A DNA stretch of 64,000 bases from Gammaproteobacteria bacterium (lineage in GTDB: Bacteria > Pseudomonadota > Gammaproteobacteria > PIVX01), in assembly GCA_003353785.1 (NCBI GenBank), contig PIVX01000008.1, positions 1 to 64,000 of the forward strand, in the 5' to 3' direction. Positions 50,475 to 60,220 of the stretch are shown here, one piece after another; within the stretch, counting starts at the first letter, position 1; each line of letters begins with the position of its first letter. The translations under genes were made by a program, and so were the position numbers. Under the pieces are notes generated by a model, which was not told the DNA's origin, made no database searches, and was given only the letters and a program-made list of their open reading frames with translations.

Positions 50475-51077
50475 TTAACTGGAAGATATGAAAATGGCTG
50501 CTTTTCCGTTATCAAAAGTTATAGTTACCTCATCATCGATAGCTATATTTCTAACGCTAATCATTTGATCTAAAATCAGAGCCTTATTCTTAAGATCAAA
50601 TTTCAAACCTTTAGTTACCAAATTATTAATTTTCGGAAATGGGATTATTGAGATCGTTCTATTTTTTAAGCTATCTAGTTTAATGTTTTTATTAGTTATA
50701 AAATACTTTTGATCTGGCTCAATAAAACATATTTTTACTTGGTTAAGATAACGACTAGCTACAAATAGATTACCTAAACAATGATCAAGCTCTCCTCCTG
50801 AAGCTCCATATACGTTAATTTCTTGATACTCGCTCTTTAAATAATCCACTGCTTTATCAAAATCGGTAAAATTTTGATCTGCTAACTCGATAGTTTTGAT
50901 CCCAAAATGATCTCCCTTCAGAGAATCTAAATCTCCTAAGATTGCTTTGATTTCTAAACCCAAAGTTGAAATCTTATTAAAAGCCCCGTCAACAGCATAA
51001 GTTGCTGAGCTATTATTTAATTCATTTAATAAAAATTTTTGATCAAGAACTCCATTCAGAATTAAGTTAGCTATCAT
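50475..51077 (-). CDS. Thiamine pyrophosphokinase
   Basis: Converts thiamine to thiamine diphosphate with ATP. Motifs: AVDGAFNKI, LGDLDSLKGDH, DQNFTDFDKAVDYL and GASGGELDHCLGNL, all typical of the TPK catalytic domain; the C-terminal beta-sandwich follows. 200 residues. Its start overlaps the end of the transporter gene by 4 bases (ATGA), and both lie behind a TPP riboswitch, so it forms a thiamine salvage operon. Confidence 0.9.
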   Translation of the reverse strand: MIANLILNGVLDQKFLLNELNNSSATYAVDGAFNKISTLGLEIKAILGDLDSLKGDHFGIKTIELADQNFTDFDKAVDYLKSEYQEINVYGASGGELDHCLGNLFVASRYLNQVKICFIEPDQKYFITNKNIKLDSLKNRTISIIPFPKINNLVTKGLKFDLKNKALILDQMISVRNIAIDDEVTITFDNGKAAIFISSS

Positions 51078-51658
51078 GTGAACTGTTGTTCCTTGTTTAA
51101 TATATTAATATTTCTTAGCCTAATCCAATTTAATAATCCTATAATTGCTAACACTAAATAACAGCTAAAGAGAATTCCATGAAAATATAGCTCTTGAGAA
51201 ATCATCAAATAGATGAAAACACTATCAGCAATTATCCAGGTATACCAACATTCTATAATTTTTCTAGACGATAAAATTTGAGAAATTATGCTTGTACTAA
51301 CAGCTATTGCTTCTATTACTGGAAAACTTGTATCTGTAAAGTTGATCATTAAATAATAAATCCCTAAAACCATAGCAAACCATAATATTGATAAACCTAT
51401 AAATTGATAATTTTCTATTCTTCCAATAATGGCACTATTTTGTTTCATGGTTTTTTTCCAAAAGAACCATCCATAAATACTCACAACTAAATACATATTT
51501 TCAAGAACTAAACTAGCATACATTTTATATTGAAAATATAAAATACTATTAACTAATATTGCTAAAATATAAACTGGCCACATTTTTATATCAGCTTTAA
51601 TAAAGTAAAATGTGCCTATTAATGATAAAATCGTGCCTACTAAATCTAAATAGTTCAT
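51074..51658 (-). CDS. pnuT: PnuC-family thiamine transporter (PnuT type)
   Basis: 194 residues with about seven membrane segments. Family features: YFIKADIKMWPVYILAILVN, YGWFFWKKTM and CWYTWIIADSVFIYL. PnuC proteins carry nicotinamide riboside; the TPP riboswitch upstream and the thiamine kinase downstream indicate the thiamine-specific branch (facilitated diffusion trapped by phosphorylation). The SD CTGGAG lies 6 bases before the ATG. Confidence 0.87.
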   Translation of the reverse strand: MNYLDLVGTILSLIGTFYFIKADIKMWPVYILAILVNSILYFQYKMYASLVLENMYLVVSIYGWFFWKKTMKQNSAIIGRIENYQFIGLSILWFAMVLGIYYLMINFTDTSFPVIEAIAVSTSIISQILSSRKIIECWYTWIIADSVFIYLMISQELYFHGILFSCYLVLAIIGLLNWIRLRNINILNKEQQFT

Positions 51659-51728
51659 ATGAATCTCCAGCTAGAGCACAGAATGATCACATTTTTTTAA
51701 ATATGATCTGAAAAAGAATGTTTTAAAC

Positions 51729-51808
51729 GGCATTTCTTCTCCCTTCGCAGGCATTATCCTGTGCAGGTTATACGAGTATGTTCTCAGCTATATTTAGCAC
51801 CCCGGTTT
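51729..51808 (-). promoter_or_regulatory. TPP riboswitch (THI element)
   Basis: Read on the minus strand: ACCGGGGTGC, then GCTGAGA, then ACCTGCACAGGATAATGCC and GCGAAGGGAG, the conserved TPP-binding core in the right order and spacing. It lies about 70 bases upstream of pnuT. Binding of thiamine diphosphate should lower expression of pnuT and the kinase. An inverted repeat downstream (around 51687-51710, GATCATATTT...AAATGTGATC) could be part of the expression platform. Confidence 0.92.
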
Positions 51809-52153
51809 TAATACTTTAACAAAAAATATGATTTTAATAAATACCTTTTGCTAAAATATTATATAGGTAATAAAAACCATTGAAGCTCGTACACTTTAGC
51901 TATAAATACTACTTATTGGTATATTTCTAACTCTAACCCTTTTTATCAAACATCTGCTCAATATTTCTTCTACTTTTAATATCTTATGTTAAAACAAGCG
52001 TCTTCTTACAAGTTATAAAATAATTTTCCTTTTAATAAAATTCTGTCTTGATAAATAGAACCTTACTTACTTTTTTTTAAACTAGCTCTTACATAAATAT
52101 TTTAGATTAAATACTATATTCTAACCATAATTAATTTACTAAAGGGAATTAGA
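51809..52153. other. Intergenic region between riboswitch and next gene
   Basis: 345 AT-rich bases between divergent units. I see no gene. A ribosome-binding site (AAAGGGAATTAGA) lies just before the ATG at 52154. Confidence 0.4.
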
Positions 52154-52543
52154 ATGAGTATTAATAATTTAAAATTTATATTGCCTCTTTGCTTAGTTAT
52201 CTTCGCTGGTAATGCATATAGTAAGGGTAATGTCTCACTAGATCTTGATGATAAACAGCACGTTTATACAGTATACGATACTTCTGATGGAAGCATTATT
52301 GCTTATGGAGTTGCCAAAGATATTTTTGAAGCTAGGCAACAAATTAAAGAAATTGATTCTACAAGCTTTAGTGTTGTAATAAATGATAAGGGGGGTAGTT
52401 TTATCTCAAAATTATTTGATGCACAAGCAAAAATTTATTATTACATTATTTCAAATGGTGAACCACCAGCATTACAAGCTGAATTATTCTTATTAAGAAT
52501 TTTTAAGCAAATGAAGCCTGCTAGAAATAAGAAGCTTTTTTAA
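52154..52543 (+). CDS. Small predicted secreted protein, unknown
   Basis: 129 residues with a signal peptide (FILPLCLVIFAGNAYSKG, cleavage near residue 23). The rest is a charged, aromatic-containing domain (HVYTVYDTSDGSIIAYGVAK; AKIYYYIISNGEPPALQAEL) that I do not recognise. It ends with basic residues (RNKKLF). A strong terminator hairpin follows. Confidence 0.65.
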   Translation: MSINNLKFILPLCLVIFAGNAYSKGNVSLDLDDKQHVYTVYDTSDGSIIAYGVAKDIFEARQQIKEIDSTSFSVVINDKGGSFISKLFDAQAKIYYYIISNGEPPALQAELFLLRIFKQMKPARNKKLF

Positions 52544-52586
52544 GCAACTGAAGTTGATAGTTTAAATTTTATATTATCACTTTTTC

Positions 52587-52618
52587 AATTATCACCGTTT
52601 TTATAAACGGTGATAATT
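52587..52618 (+). terminator. Rho-independent terminator
   Basis: A perfect 14-bp stem (AATTATCACCGTTT and its complement) with a TTAT loop, 43 bases after the stop and followed by a short T-run (TTTTAG). Confidence 0.75.
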
Positions 52619-52883
52619 TTAGTTGAAATTAATTAACTACCTTCTTTTAATACTTTTAATTTCCTGAATAAACAAATTTATTATTCTCAAACTTTATACT
52701 TAAATGGCAATCAAGTATTTCATTAACCTAAGAGGCATTAGCCTTCCTGGATTCTTCTGAGCTTCCACAATTGTATAAATAAATATATCTATCATCAAAA
52801 TAGGTTACGCAAGAGTATCTTACTCACGATCAATATTTAGGGATGCAAAAAGACGCTCTCCAATAGTCGAGAATCTAGCATTA
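52619..52883. other. Gap between terminator and inverse autotransporter gene
   Basis: About 265 bases with no gene that I recognise; it is the 3' side of the autotransporter gene. Confidence 0.35.
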
Positions 52884-55103
52884 TCACATTTTTTGATATA
52901 TAAATTTACTGTTTTCAAATCCAATATCTGCAAGTCTCGCAAAATTTTTCAATCTATCCAAATCTCCATTAGTATTATTTGTCCTAGGAGAAGAATTTAT
53001 GTTATTGAATACCTCTATAAGTTTTTTAGGATTATTACGGTAATTAAAATCATTATAATGAAGCTGTAACTGATTTGAAAAACCTCCAGAAACTATTTGA
53101 TGCCAAGTTACAACAGCTTTCTTACCAAGAGGAGGAGGGACTAGAGACTCACCAGGAACATTCTCTCTAATTGCAACTGAAATAATGTTATCTGCAGTCT
53201 CTTGAGTAGTGAAACCAGAACCATCTAGATTAGTTACCGTATATGTTGAATTTGGTAGATACATGCCGGGCGGTGACCATCTCATGTTTGGCTCAATGTT
53301 AGGGCTAGATGCTCCGACAGTATGAGTGTAAACACTCTTAGCCGCATTAGATGTTCCATTTCCTACAAGACTGATTAGCGCAGAATCAGATGGTTTAATT
53401 ACATAAGCTTTAAAATAATTAGTTCTATTATACGCTGTAGCAGAATCTTTTGGAGCATCAGTATGAACATAAGGATGTATTCTTAACCCTGCTTGAAGTC
53501 CTGCAGGATGATTTCCATACGTAGGTTGATTTGCACCATTAGCTATCGTTTGTGTTATATAGAAAATATCTACTTCTGTATTTATATCAACTCCATTTGC
53601 CACTAGAGTATCTTTTACAGTAGCAGGAAGTTTATCTAAAAACGATTTAGGTAATTTTAAATTAATTTGAACTTGTGGTATACCAACATTTCTACTTACG
53701 GTAGGATCTGTAATAAAAAGAGGTATAGGGTAAGCATCACTACGATATACTGCTGTTACAGAACCTCCAAATAGAGATGGGGATGCTAGTTTTCCGTTAG
53801 AATCTCCTCTTAATAATTTATTGAATTCTGCTTCCCAAACATCTTTATCATCTTTATCTTTAGCATCAGTAGCGACTAAACCAATAAAATTAGTTTTTTG
53901 GCCGTCTAATTCACCAGCATCAAGAGATTTTTTCAGAGCATTTTTTACTACTGTAGTAGATAAAACCCTATCTGCTTGAGCCTTATCTTTAAATAAGACA
54001 ACAAGTTTTTTAGTAACGACAGGATCTACACTGTTATCATTCTCAATTAAAGCTAAGAATGTGATTCCACTATTGTCGTCTACTTTCATCGTCACCATTC
54101 TATTAACATCACTAGCTCGTTTACTAGATCTATTTTCAAAAGCATCCATATTGTAAAACAGAGCATTACCTCCTGTTGAAGCACCAATAAGAGCTTTAAT
54201 ATCGTCATCTGTTAGTACTAGCCCAGAAAAATTATCTGTTTTTGTTATATCTTTATTAACCAGAGTTGTATCGCTAGAAATTATATCTATATCACGAACA
54301 GCTAGCTGAGTCATTTTATCATTGACAGAATTTTTAACAGGCTTGTTACCTTTAGCAAAAGACCAGGTAAATCTAAACCCGGCATAATTACTCCATTTTC
54401 TAACATTATCATGATTTGCTTCAACTTCAAGATCCAGCCAATGATAAAGATAAAAGGCTGTTCTAAATCTAAATCCATTAACTGCTTTTGCTCCTTTCCT
54501 ACCATTAAAATGATAATAGGCACCAAATATTTCCAAACGCTGGAGAATATTGCCGCCTACTTCAAAGTCAACTCCAGGTAAAGGGATCTCGTACCTGTTG
54601 CCTCTACCTATAGTTTGTGTTGTTTCTCCATTTGTACCAATTGAAGAATCATAATTCCTCGTAAATTCGACTATGCCTAAGTTTTTTACCAAAAATCTTT
54701 TATTTTGAGGAAGATAGAAGTTAAATCTAGCTTCAAATCTACTGGTCATATATTCAAAACCAAAAGTTGCCTGATGGATCCTTTTTGAGACATTTTTTAT
54801 TCTTCTAATATCCCAAAAGCCATATGTACCAAGAATAAAATCCCCTTGGAATTTTTTTCTAAATCCAAGCCCAAAATTCCCTTCAAGACTAGATTTACTA
54901 TCATGCATAAAAAACATGTTAGTAAAAAGCAAATTTGATTGTTGCTCGTATAGCGGGATTAAGAATCCATATCTACCAATGTGCCGTTTATTACCACCTT
55001 TATACTGCATATCTATTCTAGGAGAATAACCAAAAACATTGCTTGCTAGAAATAAGCTAATGGTCAATGTCGCAATCACTTTATAGATAATTTTATTTTT
55101 CAT
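52884..55103 (-). CDS. Inverse autotransporter beta-barrel protein (intimin/invasin-type)
   Basis: I use the ATG at 55103 (MKNKIIYKVIATLTISLFL) because the sequence AAGGC lies upstream and the residues form a signal peptide ending NVFGYS. From about 30 to 260 the protein matches the inverse autotransporter beta-domain: PRIDMQYKGGNKRHIGRYGF, LFTNMFFMHD, GNFGLGFRKKFQGDFILGTYGFWD and RFEARFNFYLP, ending with the last strand FRFTWSFAKG. The remaining 460 or so residues would be the exported passenger; I see no intimin-like Ig repeats but several glycine- and proline-rich, strand-like stretches. 739 residues. Such proteins expose adhesins on the cell surface. Passenger function unknown. Confidence 0.8.
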   Translation of the reverse strand: MKNKIIYKVIATLTISLFLASNVFGYSPRIDMQYKGGNKRHIGRYGFLIPLYEQQSNLLFTNMFFMHDSKSSLEGNFGLGFRKKFQGDFILGTYGFWDIRRIKNVSKRIHQATFGFEYMTSRFEARFNFYLPQNKRFLVKNLGIVEFTRNYDSSIGTNGETTQTIGRGNRYEIPLPGVDFEVGGNILQRLEIFGAYYHFNGRKGAKAVNGFRFRTAFYLYHWLDLEVEANHDNVRKWSNYAGFRFTWSFAKGNKPVKNSVNDKMTQLAVRDIDIISSDTTLVNKDITKTDNFSGLVLTDDDIKALIGASTGGNALFYNMDAFENRSSKRASDVNRMVTMKVDDNSGITFLALIENDNSVDPVVTKKLVVLFKDKAQADRVLSTTVVKNALKKSLDAGELDGQKTNFIGLVATDAKDKDDKDVWEAEFNKLLRGDSNGKLASPSLFGGSVTAVYRSDAYPIPLFITDPTVSRNVGIPQVQINLKLPKSFLDKLPATVKDTLVANGVDINTEVDIFYITQTIANGANQPTYGNHPAGLQAGLRIHPYVHTDAPKDSATAYNRTNYFKAYVIKPSDSALISLVGNGTSNAAKSVYTHTVGASSPNIEPNMRWSPPGMYLPNSTYTVTNLDGSGFTTQETADNIISVAIRENVPGESLVPPPLGKKAVVTWHQIVSGGFSNQLQLHYNDFNYRNNPKKLIEVFNNINSSPRTNNTNGDLDRLKNFARLADIGFENSKFIYQKM

Positions 55104-55571
55104 AATAAAGATGCCTTCTTTGTTGGTAGTACTAAGCATATTAGAGCAATTTATTCATCAGGTAAAGACCTTTAGAGTTCTTGTCGGCAACAAAGCAATT
55201 TCATTTAGGTTAATGTTTTTTTATGTCCACTAATCCTTTTCTTTATCACAGCCATCTAACTGCCCGTAATTTATCGATTATGCGTAATTTTTTACAACGC
55301 AGTAGAATATATAGTCTTCTTTTAGGAACCAAATAAAATATGCCTATTATCGTTTTTATTTTTGAAGTTTTTTTGTTTTTTATTCCAACTATGAATAATT
55401 GGTTTATGGTATAGAGCAACCATTTTACTTGCCGTCTTGACGGCGACCTTATCTCTTTATCTTGGATATGAAAGCATCAAAAAAATTAATGCCTGAATTT
55501 CGGCGATAGTTCTTTTTAAATATGATTATAATAGGCATTTAAAAAAATAAATTAACTTTTCATTGATTGTT
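55104..55571. other. Divergent intergenic region
   Basis: About 460 bases between the autotransporter and Ada genes. A plus-strand reading at 55223 of 37 codons (MSTNPFLYHSHLTARNLS and on) has no recognised relative. A small 6-bp hairpin GCCGTC/GACGGC is at 55431-55444. Confidence 0.35.
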
Positions 55572-56624
55572 ATGAATGTTATTAGAACTCAAAGCTCAGT
55601 ATTCTATCAAGCTTTACTTGATAAAAATTCAGAATACGAAGGTACATTTGTTGTTGGAGTAAAAACAACAGGAGTCTTTTGCAGACCAACATGTCCAGCA
55701 AGGAAACCGAAATTTGAAAATTGCGAGTTTTACAAGACAGAGCAGGAGGCATTACTTGCAGGATTTAGGCCTTGTCTACGTTGTCGTCCACTGACTCATC
55801 CAGGACAAATATCAAAGCTCGTACGCACTCTTATTGAAGCAGTTGAAAAAAATCCTGAAAAAAGGTGGAAAAATCATGATTTTGACAAATTATCAGTAGA
55901 TAGCTCAACAGCACGACGTCAATTTAAGCAACGCTTTGGTATGACCTTTGTTGAATACGCAAGAGCCAGACGTATGGGAATTGCAATGCAACAGATCAGA
56001 AATGGCAAAGCCATTATTTACGCACAACTAGATAGTGGGTATAAATCTAGTAGCGGATTTAGGGATGCTTTTACAAAAATAATGGGGGCTCCTCCAACAA
56101 AATTTGTTAACCATTGTCCTGTTCTTAAAGCATCTTGGATCGATACAAAACTAGGCTCTATGATTGCTATTGCAAATAAGGAAGGGTTATATCTTTTGGA
56201 ATTTGTCGATAGGCGTGGATTAGAACGCGAAATAGAACAGTTAAGACATAAGACAAAATCAGCTATTGTGCCTGGAAGTACCGAACCGATTAAATCAATT
56301 GAGCATGAACTCAAATCTTATTTTAATGGTGAACTACGTGTATTTAATACACCACTTAATCTTTTAGGTAGCCCATTTCAAAAACTTGCTTGGAATGAGC
56401 TTAGGCGTATTCCATATGGCCAAACAAGGAGTTACTTAGAACAGGCAGATGCCATCCAAAAACAAAAAGCATATAGAGCTGTCGGCAACGCAAATGCCAC
56501 AAATCAGTTAGCCATTATTATTCCATGTCACCGTATCATTAATAGCAATGGAGATCTCGGAGGATATGGAGGAGGTATAGTTCGTAAAAAGTGGCTTATC
56601 GAACATGAAAAATTAAGAGTATAA
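55572..56624 (+). CDS. ada: Bifunctional DNA repair methyltransferase/regulator Ada
   Basis: Repairs methyl-phosphotriesters and O6-methylguanine and activates the adaptive response. I use the ATG at 55572 (MNVIRTQSSVFY); a TTG nine bases earlier is possible. The N-terminal zinc domain has cysteines at 37, 41, 68 and 71 (FCRPTCPARKP; FRPCLRCRP), equal in spacing to E. coli 38, 42, 69 and 72. An AraC-type helix-turn-helix follows (DSSTARRQFKQRFGM, YKSSSGFRDAFTK), then the C-terminal methyltransferase with the active cysteine at 319 in IIPCHRII. 351 residues. All active residues are present. Confidence 0.95.
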   Translation: MNVIRTQSSVFYQALLDKNSEYEGTFVVGVKTTGVFCRPTCPARKPKFENCEFYKTEQEALLAGFRPCLRCRPLTHPGQISKLVRTLIEAVEKNPEKRWKNHDFDKLSVDSSTARRQFKQRFGMTFVEYARARRMGIAMQQIRNGKAIIYAQLDSGYKSSSGFRDAFTKIMGAPPTKFVNHCPVLKASWIDTKLGSMIAIANKEGLYLLEFVDRRGLEREIEQLRHKTKSAIVPGSTEPIKSIEHELKSYFNGELRVFNTPLNLLGSPFQKLAWNELRRIPYGQTRSYLEQADAIQKQKAYRAVGNANATNQLAIIIPCHRIINSNGDLGGYGGGIVRKKWLIEHEKLRV

Positions 56625-56890
56625 TATTGAGAAAAAACATAGACCGCTCAACCAATTGTCTTATTTGCAAAAATTTAAGAAATTTTATAATTTTCAGATA
56701 TGCCAAATTCTGTCATTTTATTTAGCAACAATGCCGTAAACCATCGTCATCTATGGCAGGAAACCGTCACCAATTCTATATTATTACGTTTCCCATATCC
56801 TCCAGTCTACTACTAATTCATCAGACAAAATATTCTGAGCTCTTGTCTATTGCGGCTACCCTGAGGATAAACATGTTATCAGCAAAATAT
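56625..56890. other. Gap between ada and MFS transporter
   Basis: 266 bases holding copy B of the dispersed repeat; otherwise nothing I can identify. Confidence 0.4.
56722..56775 (+). repeat. Dispersed repeat, copy B
   Basis: Contains GCCGTAAACCATCGTCAT and TATGGCAGGAAACCGTCACC. Compare copy A at 23250, which differs at a few scattered bases; both are preceded by TTTAGCAA. Confidence 0.6.
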
Positions 56891-58141
56891 CTATATAGTG
56901 ACAACCTTTTTTTTGTAATCAAATAAGTAAATCATTAAATATCCTATAAATGCTATAAACAGCCCAACAATAATAGGACTTAACCCCGCACTAAAAGCCT
57001 TACTATTATAAATAGGCACACCTTTTTCCATTGCTCCATCCCAGTGCTGTTGAATAATTACGCCTATTACTGTGTGAAAAAGATAACCAAAAAACATTAT
57101 GATCATATTAGCACAAGCCGTTGTGATCCCAAATAAGCTTTGATCTATGCAAGTAGTTGCTTTATATATTGATAAGATTTGATATGCACATAACACTCCA
57201 ATTATAATAAATAAAATTGTTAGCATTGATACTGGTAATTTTATATAAAGCAATAATACAAATCCTGCTCCCATAACAAATGCTGACATAAATATTAACT
57301 GATAATATGCTTTTGTTTTATCTGCAACATAAGATAAAACAGGAGCACCAAAACACATCCCTAAAAAAATCATTGAAGGTAAAGTTGATGCAATATTTTC
57401 ATTCAAATTATAAACTATCTTTAAAAACTCAGTTCCCCAAACATCAGCAAATCCTTCTAGCGGACCAACCATACATCCAGCTAACAAACAAATAGATAAT
57501 ACTTTCGAATTAGTTAATACTGTTTTTATATCTAACCAAATAGAGTTGCTAGAACCGTTTTTTTGTTTAGTATGCTCAGGAAGAAAAAGAAATAACGCTA
57601 TGGATAACAAAAAACCCATTCCAAAAAGGATCTTTAATACATATTCCCAGCCAAACAGACCCATTAAATAATTAACTGGTTGTCCACCATAAATAGCTCC
57701 TAGCAAACCAATCGTTACTGAAAGCCCAAGCATTCTAGTAAATTTATCTTCACTAAAACAAATTCTAATTATTTTAAATACTCCAAGAATTGCCCCTGAA
57801 GAACCTATTCCTATCAAAAATCTACCTAACGTAGGATAGATCCAAATATCCGCATAGATCAAAGGTAAAAGACCAGATATCGTTAACAAAACACAAGAAG
57901 GAATAACTTTTTTAGGCCCTATTCTATCTAAAGAAATCCCAATAGGAATATGCATAATTGAATATCCTATATAATATATGCCGGAGAATTGTCCAAATGT
58001 ATCGGCATTAATTTGAAATTTCGATAAGATCTCGGGCATCATTATATTCGGCAGAACTCTGATTATATATTGATATGCGTAAAAAATAGATCCTAAAAAC
58101 CAAACAATAAAAATTTTGCGGTTGTTGTTAATCTTATTCAT
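56891..58141 (-). CDS. MFS transporter
   Basis: A 416-residue major facilitator with twelve membrane segments. The loop between helices 2 and 3 has the family motif in the form GISLDRIGPKKVI (compare GxLxDRxGRR), and FYAYQYIIRVLPNIMMPEIL is typical of MFS proteins from obligate intracellular and Legionella-like bacteria. Substrate unknown; such transporters often import amino acids or other host metabolites. It stands alone, with no obvious operon partner. Confidence 0.85.
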   Translation of the reverse strand: MNKINNNRKIFIVWFLGSIFYAYQYIIRVLPNIMMPEILSKFQINADTFGQFSGIYYIGYSIMHIPIGISLDRIGPKKVIPSCVLLTISGLLPLIYADIWIYPTLGRFLIGIGSSGAILGVFKIIRICFSEDKFTRMLGLSVTIGLLGAIYGGQPVNYLMGLFGWEYVLKILFGMGFLLSIALFLFLPEHTKQKNGSSNSIWLDIKTVLTNSKVLSICLLAGCMVGPLEGFADVWGTEFLKIVYNLNENIASTLPSMIFLGMCFGAPVLSYVADKTKAYYQLIFMSAFVMGAGFVLLLYIKLPVSMLTILFIIIGVLCAYQILSIYKATTCIDQSLFGITTACANMIIMFFGYLFHTVIGVIIQQHWDGAMEKGVPIYNSKAFSAGLSPIIVGLFIAFIGYLMIYLFDYKKKVVTI

Positions 58142-58509
58142 AATTTTATCCTCTAAACCAGAAATTTATTTGCCCTACTAATAAAGCTGATTCATCAATT
58201 CATTGCTGGACAAACTTTTATCATATATAAGTTTTTATACTATGGCAATTGATTATTTTCTTAATTTACAGCGAAATTAACTCTCACTGAGAAACAGAAG
58301 AAATACTTGGGATATCAAGATATATGAGAGTTAACTCTAAGTCTGATCTAACTACTATTTCCTTTTGATTTATTAACAACAAAATAACGGCTCCCTCAGT
58401 AATAATAAATAAAACTGCGATGATTGCCGTGATAAAAGAAAATAGTATATTAAAATGGGGTTATCTATTTAATACCTATTAGATAATTAATGCAATCGCT
58501 AAGATACAA
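58142..58509. other. Intergenic region with an inverted repeat
   Basis: 368 bases. A 10-bp inverted repeat (TTAACTCTCA at 58277-58286 and TGAGAGTTAA at 58324-58333) is separated by 37 bases and may be a structured leader or an operator. No gene is visible. Confidence 0.4.
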
Positions 58510-59082
58510 TTACAATATACCTAAACTTAATTTACCAGACTCTGAAACCATTTCAGAGCTCCATGGAGGATCAAAAGTAAGTTCAACTTTTAGATCCAAT
58601 ACATTTTCAAGCAGGATCAGCTTTTTCTTAATATCTTCAACAAGGATAGGACCCATAGAACATCCAGGAGCTGTTAGAGTCATTTGTATATAAATATCAC
58701 TTCCAAAACCTGAGGTATTATTTATTGTCTTACATTCATAAATTAACCCTAAGTCAACTATATTTACCGGAATTTCAGGATCATAACAAGTCTTTAATGC
58801 ATCCCATATATCGTCTAAATTTACAAATCCTTTTGGTGTTTTTTGCTTTGCAGGAGTACTTTTTCTTTTATTGGATGGCAGTGTTATCCCAAGAGCATCG
58901 GCATCCTCTTCTTCTATTCTTGCCAGATTACCTTCAACAACGACGGTAACATTACTTCCAAGTACTTGATGTAGATTCACAACTGTACCTTGGGGTAAAC
59001 ATACCCTTTTGGCAGAAGGCACTAATATTGCTGTACAATCACGTGATAATTGTAACGGCTGACCAGGGTTAAGTTTGTTCAT
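58510..59082 (-). CDS. sufT: Fe-S cluster assembly protein SufT (MIP18/DUF59)
   Basis: 190 residues. The N-terminal part (RDCTAILVPSAKRVCLPQGT) and the C-terminal DUF59 domain (DDIWDALKTCYDPEIPVNIVDLGLIYEC, MTLTAPGCSMGPILVEDIK with the conserved TAPGC) match SufT-type proteins that aid maturation of iron-sulfur proteins. The gene lies 61 bases downstream of the Mrp-like ATPase on the same strand. Confidence 0.9.
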   Translation of the reverse strand: MNKLNPGQPLQLSRDCTAILVPSAKRVCLPQGTVVNLHQVLGSNVTVVVEGNLARIEEEDADALGITLPSNKRKSTPAKQKTPKGFVNLDDIWDALKTCYDPEIPVNIVDLGLIYECKTINNTSGFGSDIYIQMTLTAPGCSMGPILVEDIKKKLILLENVLDLKVELTFDPPWSSEMVSESGKLSLGIL

Positions 59083-59143
59083 AGTAGAATTAAACCTTTT
59101 TTAACTTAGCTTCATATTGAAGTTTACGAAATCAATTTACTTA

Positions 59144-60220
59144 TTAACATTCATTGGAACCACAAAGATTTCGTAAATTATCATAAGAGAATATACCTGT
59201 ATTGTGACCATCAGAAAACTTTAGTTTTACTGCGTAGCATCCTACTCTAGCCAGCTCTAAAATGGAAATATCCTTGGACACTTCTTCTTTATCTAAGGCT
59301 GTTCCCCCAACTATCTTCTTTACACAATTCGCACATGGACAATTTTGTCTCAGCGTTTCTGCTGTTAACAAACCAGATGAATGATCAGACCAAACAATTT
59401 TTAAATTATTTTTCATTATTTCAATGGCATTAGGTTCATTTAAATTAGTGATTTGGGCAGATATATTATCAAGCATATTTTTAGCTATCCGTTGATATTC
59501 TATAACAACTTTTGAATTAGGATACTGATGAATAACAGATGTGCCACTATCGTTGCATTCAATAATAAGATGATCTAAATGGATTTCTCCTAAAAGAGCA
59601 GTGTTATAGTTAGACGCTAATTTTTTAGCCCCTCCTTGTTTAAATACAGCTTGCCCTTGCCCACAGTGGATACAATTATAACCACTCATATTTTCAATAA
59701 TTCCTAAAATAGGTACATTAACCTTATTAAATAACTGCAAGCCTTTCTCCGCTATTTCACAAGCGATCTCCTGGGGAGTTGTCACAATGATTGCTCCAGT
59801 TAATTTTGCTTGTTGAGATAAAGTAAGATGAATATCACCAGTTCCAGGAGGCAAATCAATCAATAGATAATCCAATTTTGGCCACTTGACACACGATAAA
59901 AATTCTCGAATTAATTTTATAGCTATAGGCGCTCTCCAGATAAGGGGGGCATCTTCTTTAATTAGTGAGCGAACAGATACAAAATTTACCCCATGAGCAA
60001 ATATAGGTTGAATCATCCCATCACTTGAAATGAAAGACTGTTCATTACTCGTACCAAACATTTTTGATTGAGTGGGGCCATAAATATCAGCATCTATAAG
60101 ACCGACCTTATACCCATTATTAGCTAGTATCATAGCTAAATTAGAAGATACAGATGATTTTCCAACTCCTCCCTTGCCGCTACCTATAGCAATAATTTGC
60201 ATAGCTTTCTCATTGTCCAT
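59144..60220 (-). CDS. Mrp/ApbC-type Fe-S carrier ATPase with C-terminal DUF971 domain
   Basis: 358 residues. The P-loop domain has IIAIGSGKGGVGKSSVSSNLA, LIDADIYGPTQSKMFG, LLIDLPPGTGDIHLTLSQQ and the cluster-binding CxxC in GYNCIHCGQG. The last 90 or so residues (GLLTAETLRQNCPCANCVKK, VKLKFSDGHNTGIFSYDNL) are a DUF971 domain. The N-terminal DUF59 domain found on most Mrp proteins is missing, but SufT next door carries a DUF59 domain. The plant chloroplast protein HCF101 combines DUF59, P-loop and DUF971 in one chain, so here the same parts appear split across two genes. Confidence 0.85.
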   Translation of the reverse strand: MDNEKAMQIIAIGSGKGGVGKSSVSSNLAMILANNGYKVGLIDADIYGPTQSKMFGTSNEQSFISSDGMIQPIFAHGVNFVSVRSLIKEDAPLIWRAPIAIKLIREFLSCVKWPKLDYLLIDLPPGTGDIHLTLSQQAKLTGAIIVTTPQEIACEIAEKGLQLFNKVNVPILGIIENMSGYNCIHCGQGQAVFKQGGAKKLASNYNTALLGEIHLDHLIIECNDSGTSVIHQYPNSKVVIEYQRIAKNMLDNISAQITNLNEPNAIEIMKNNLKIVWSDHSSGLLTAETLRQNCPCANCVKKIVGGTALDKEEVSKDISILELARVGCYAVKLKFSDGHNTGIFSYDNLRNLCGSNEC

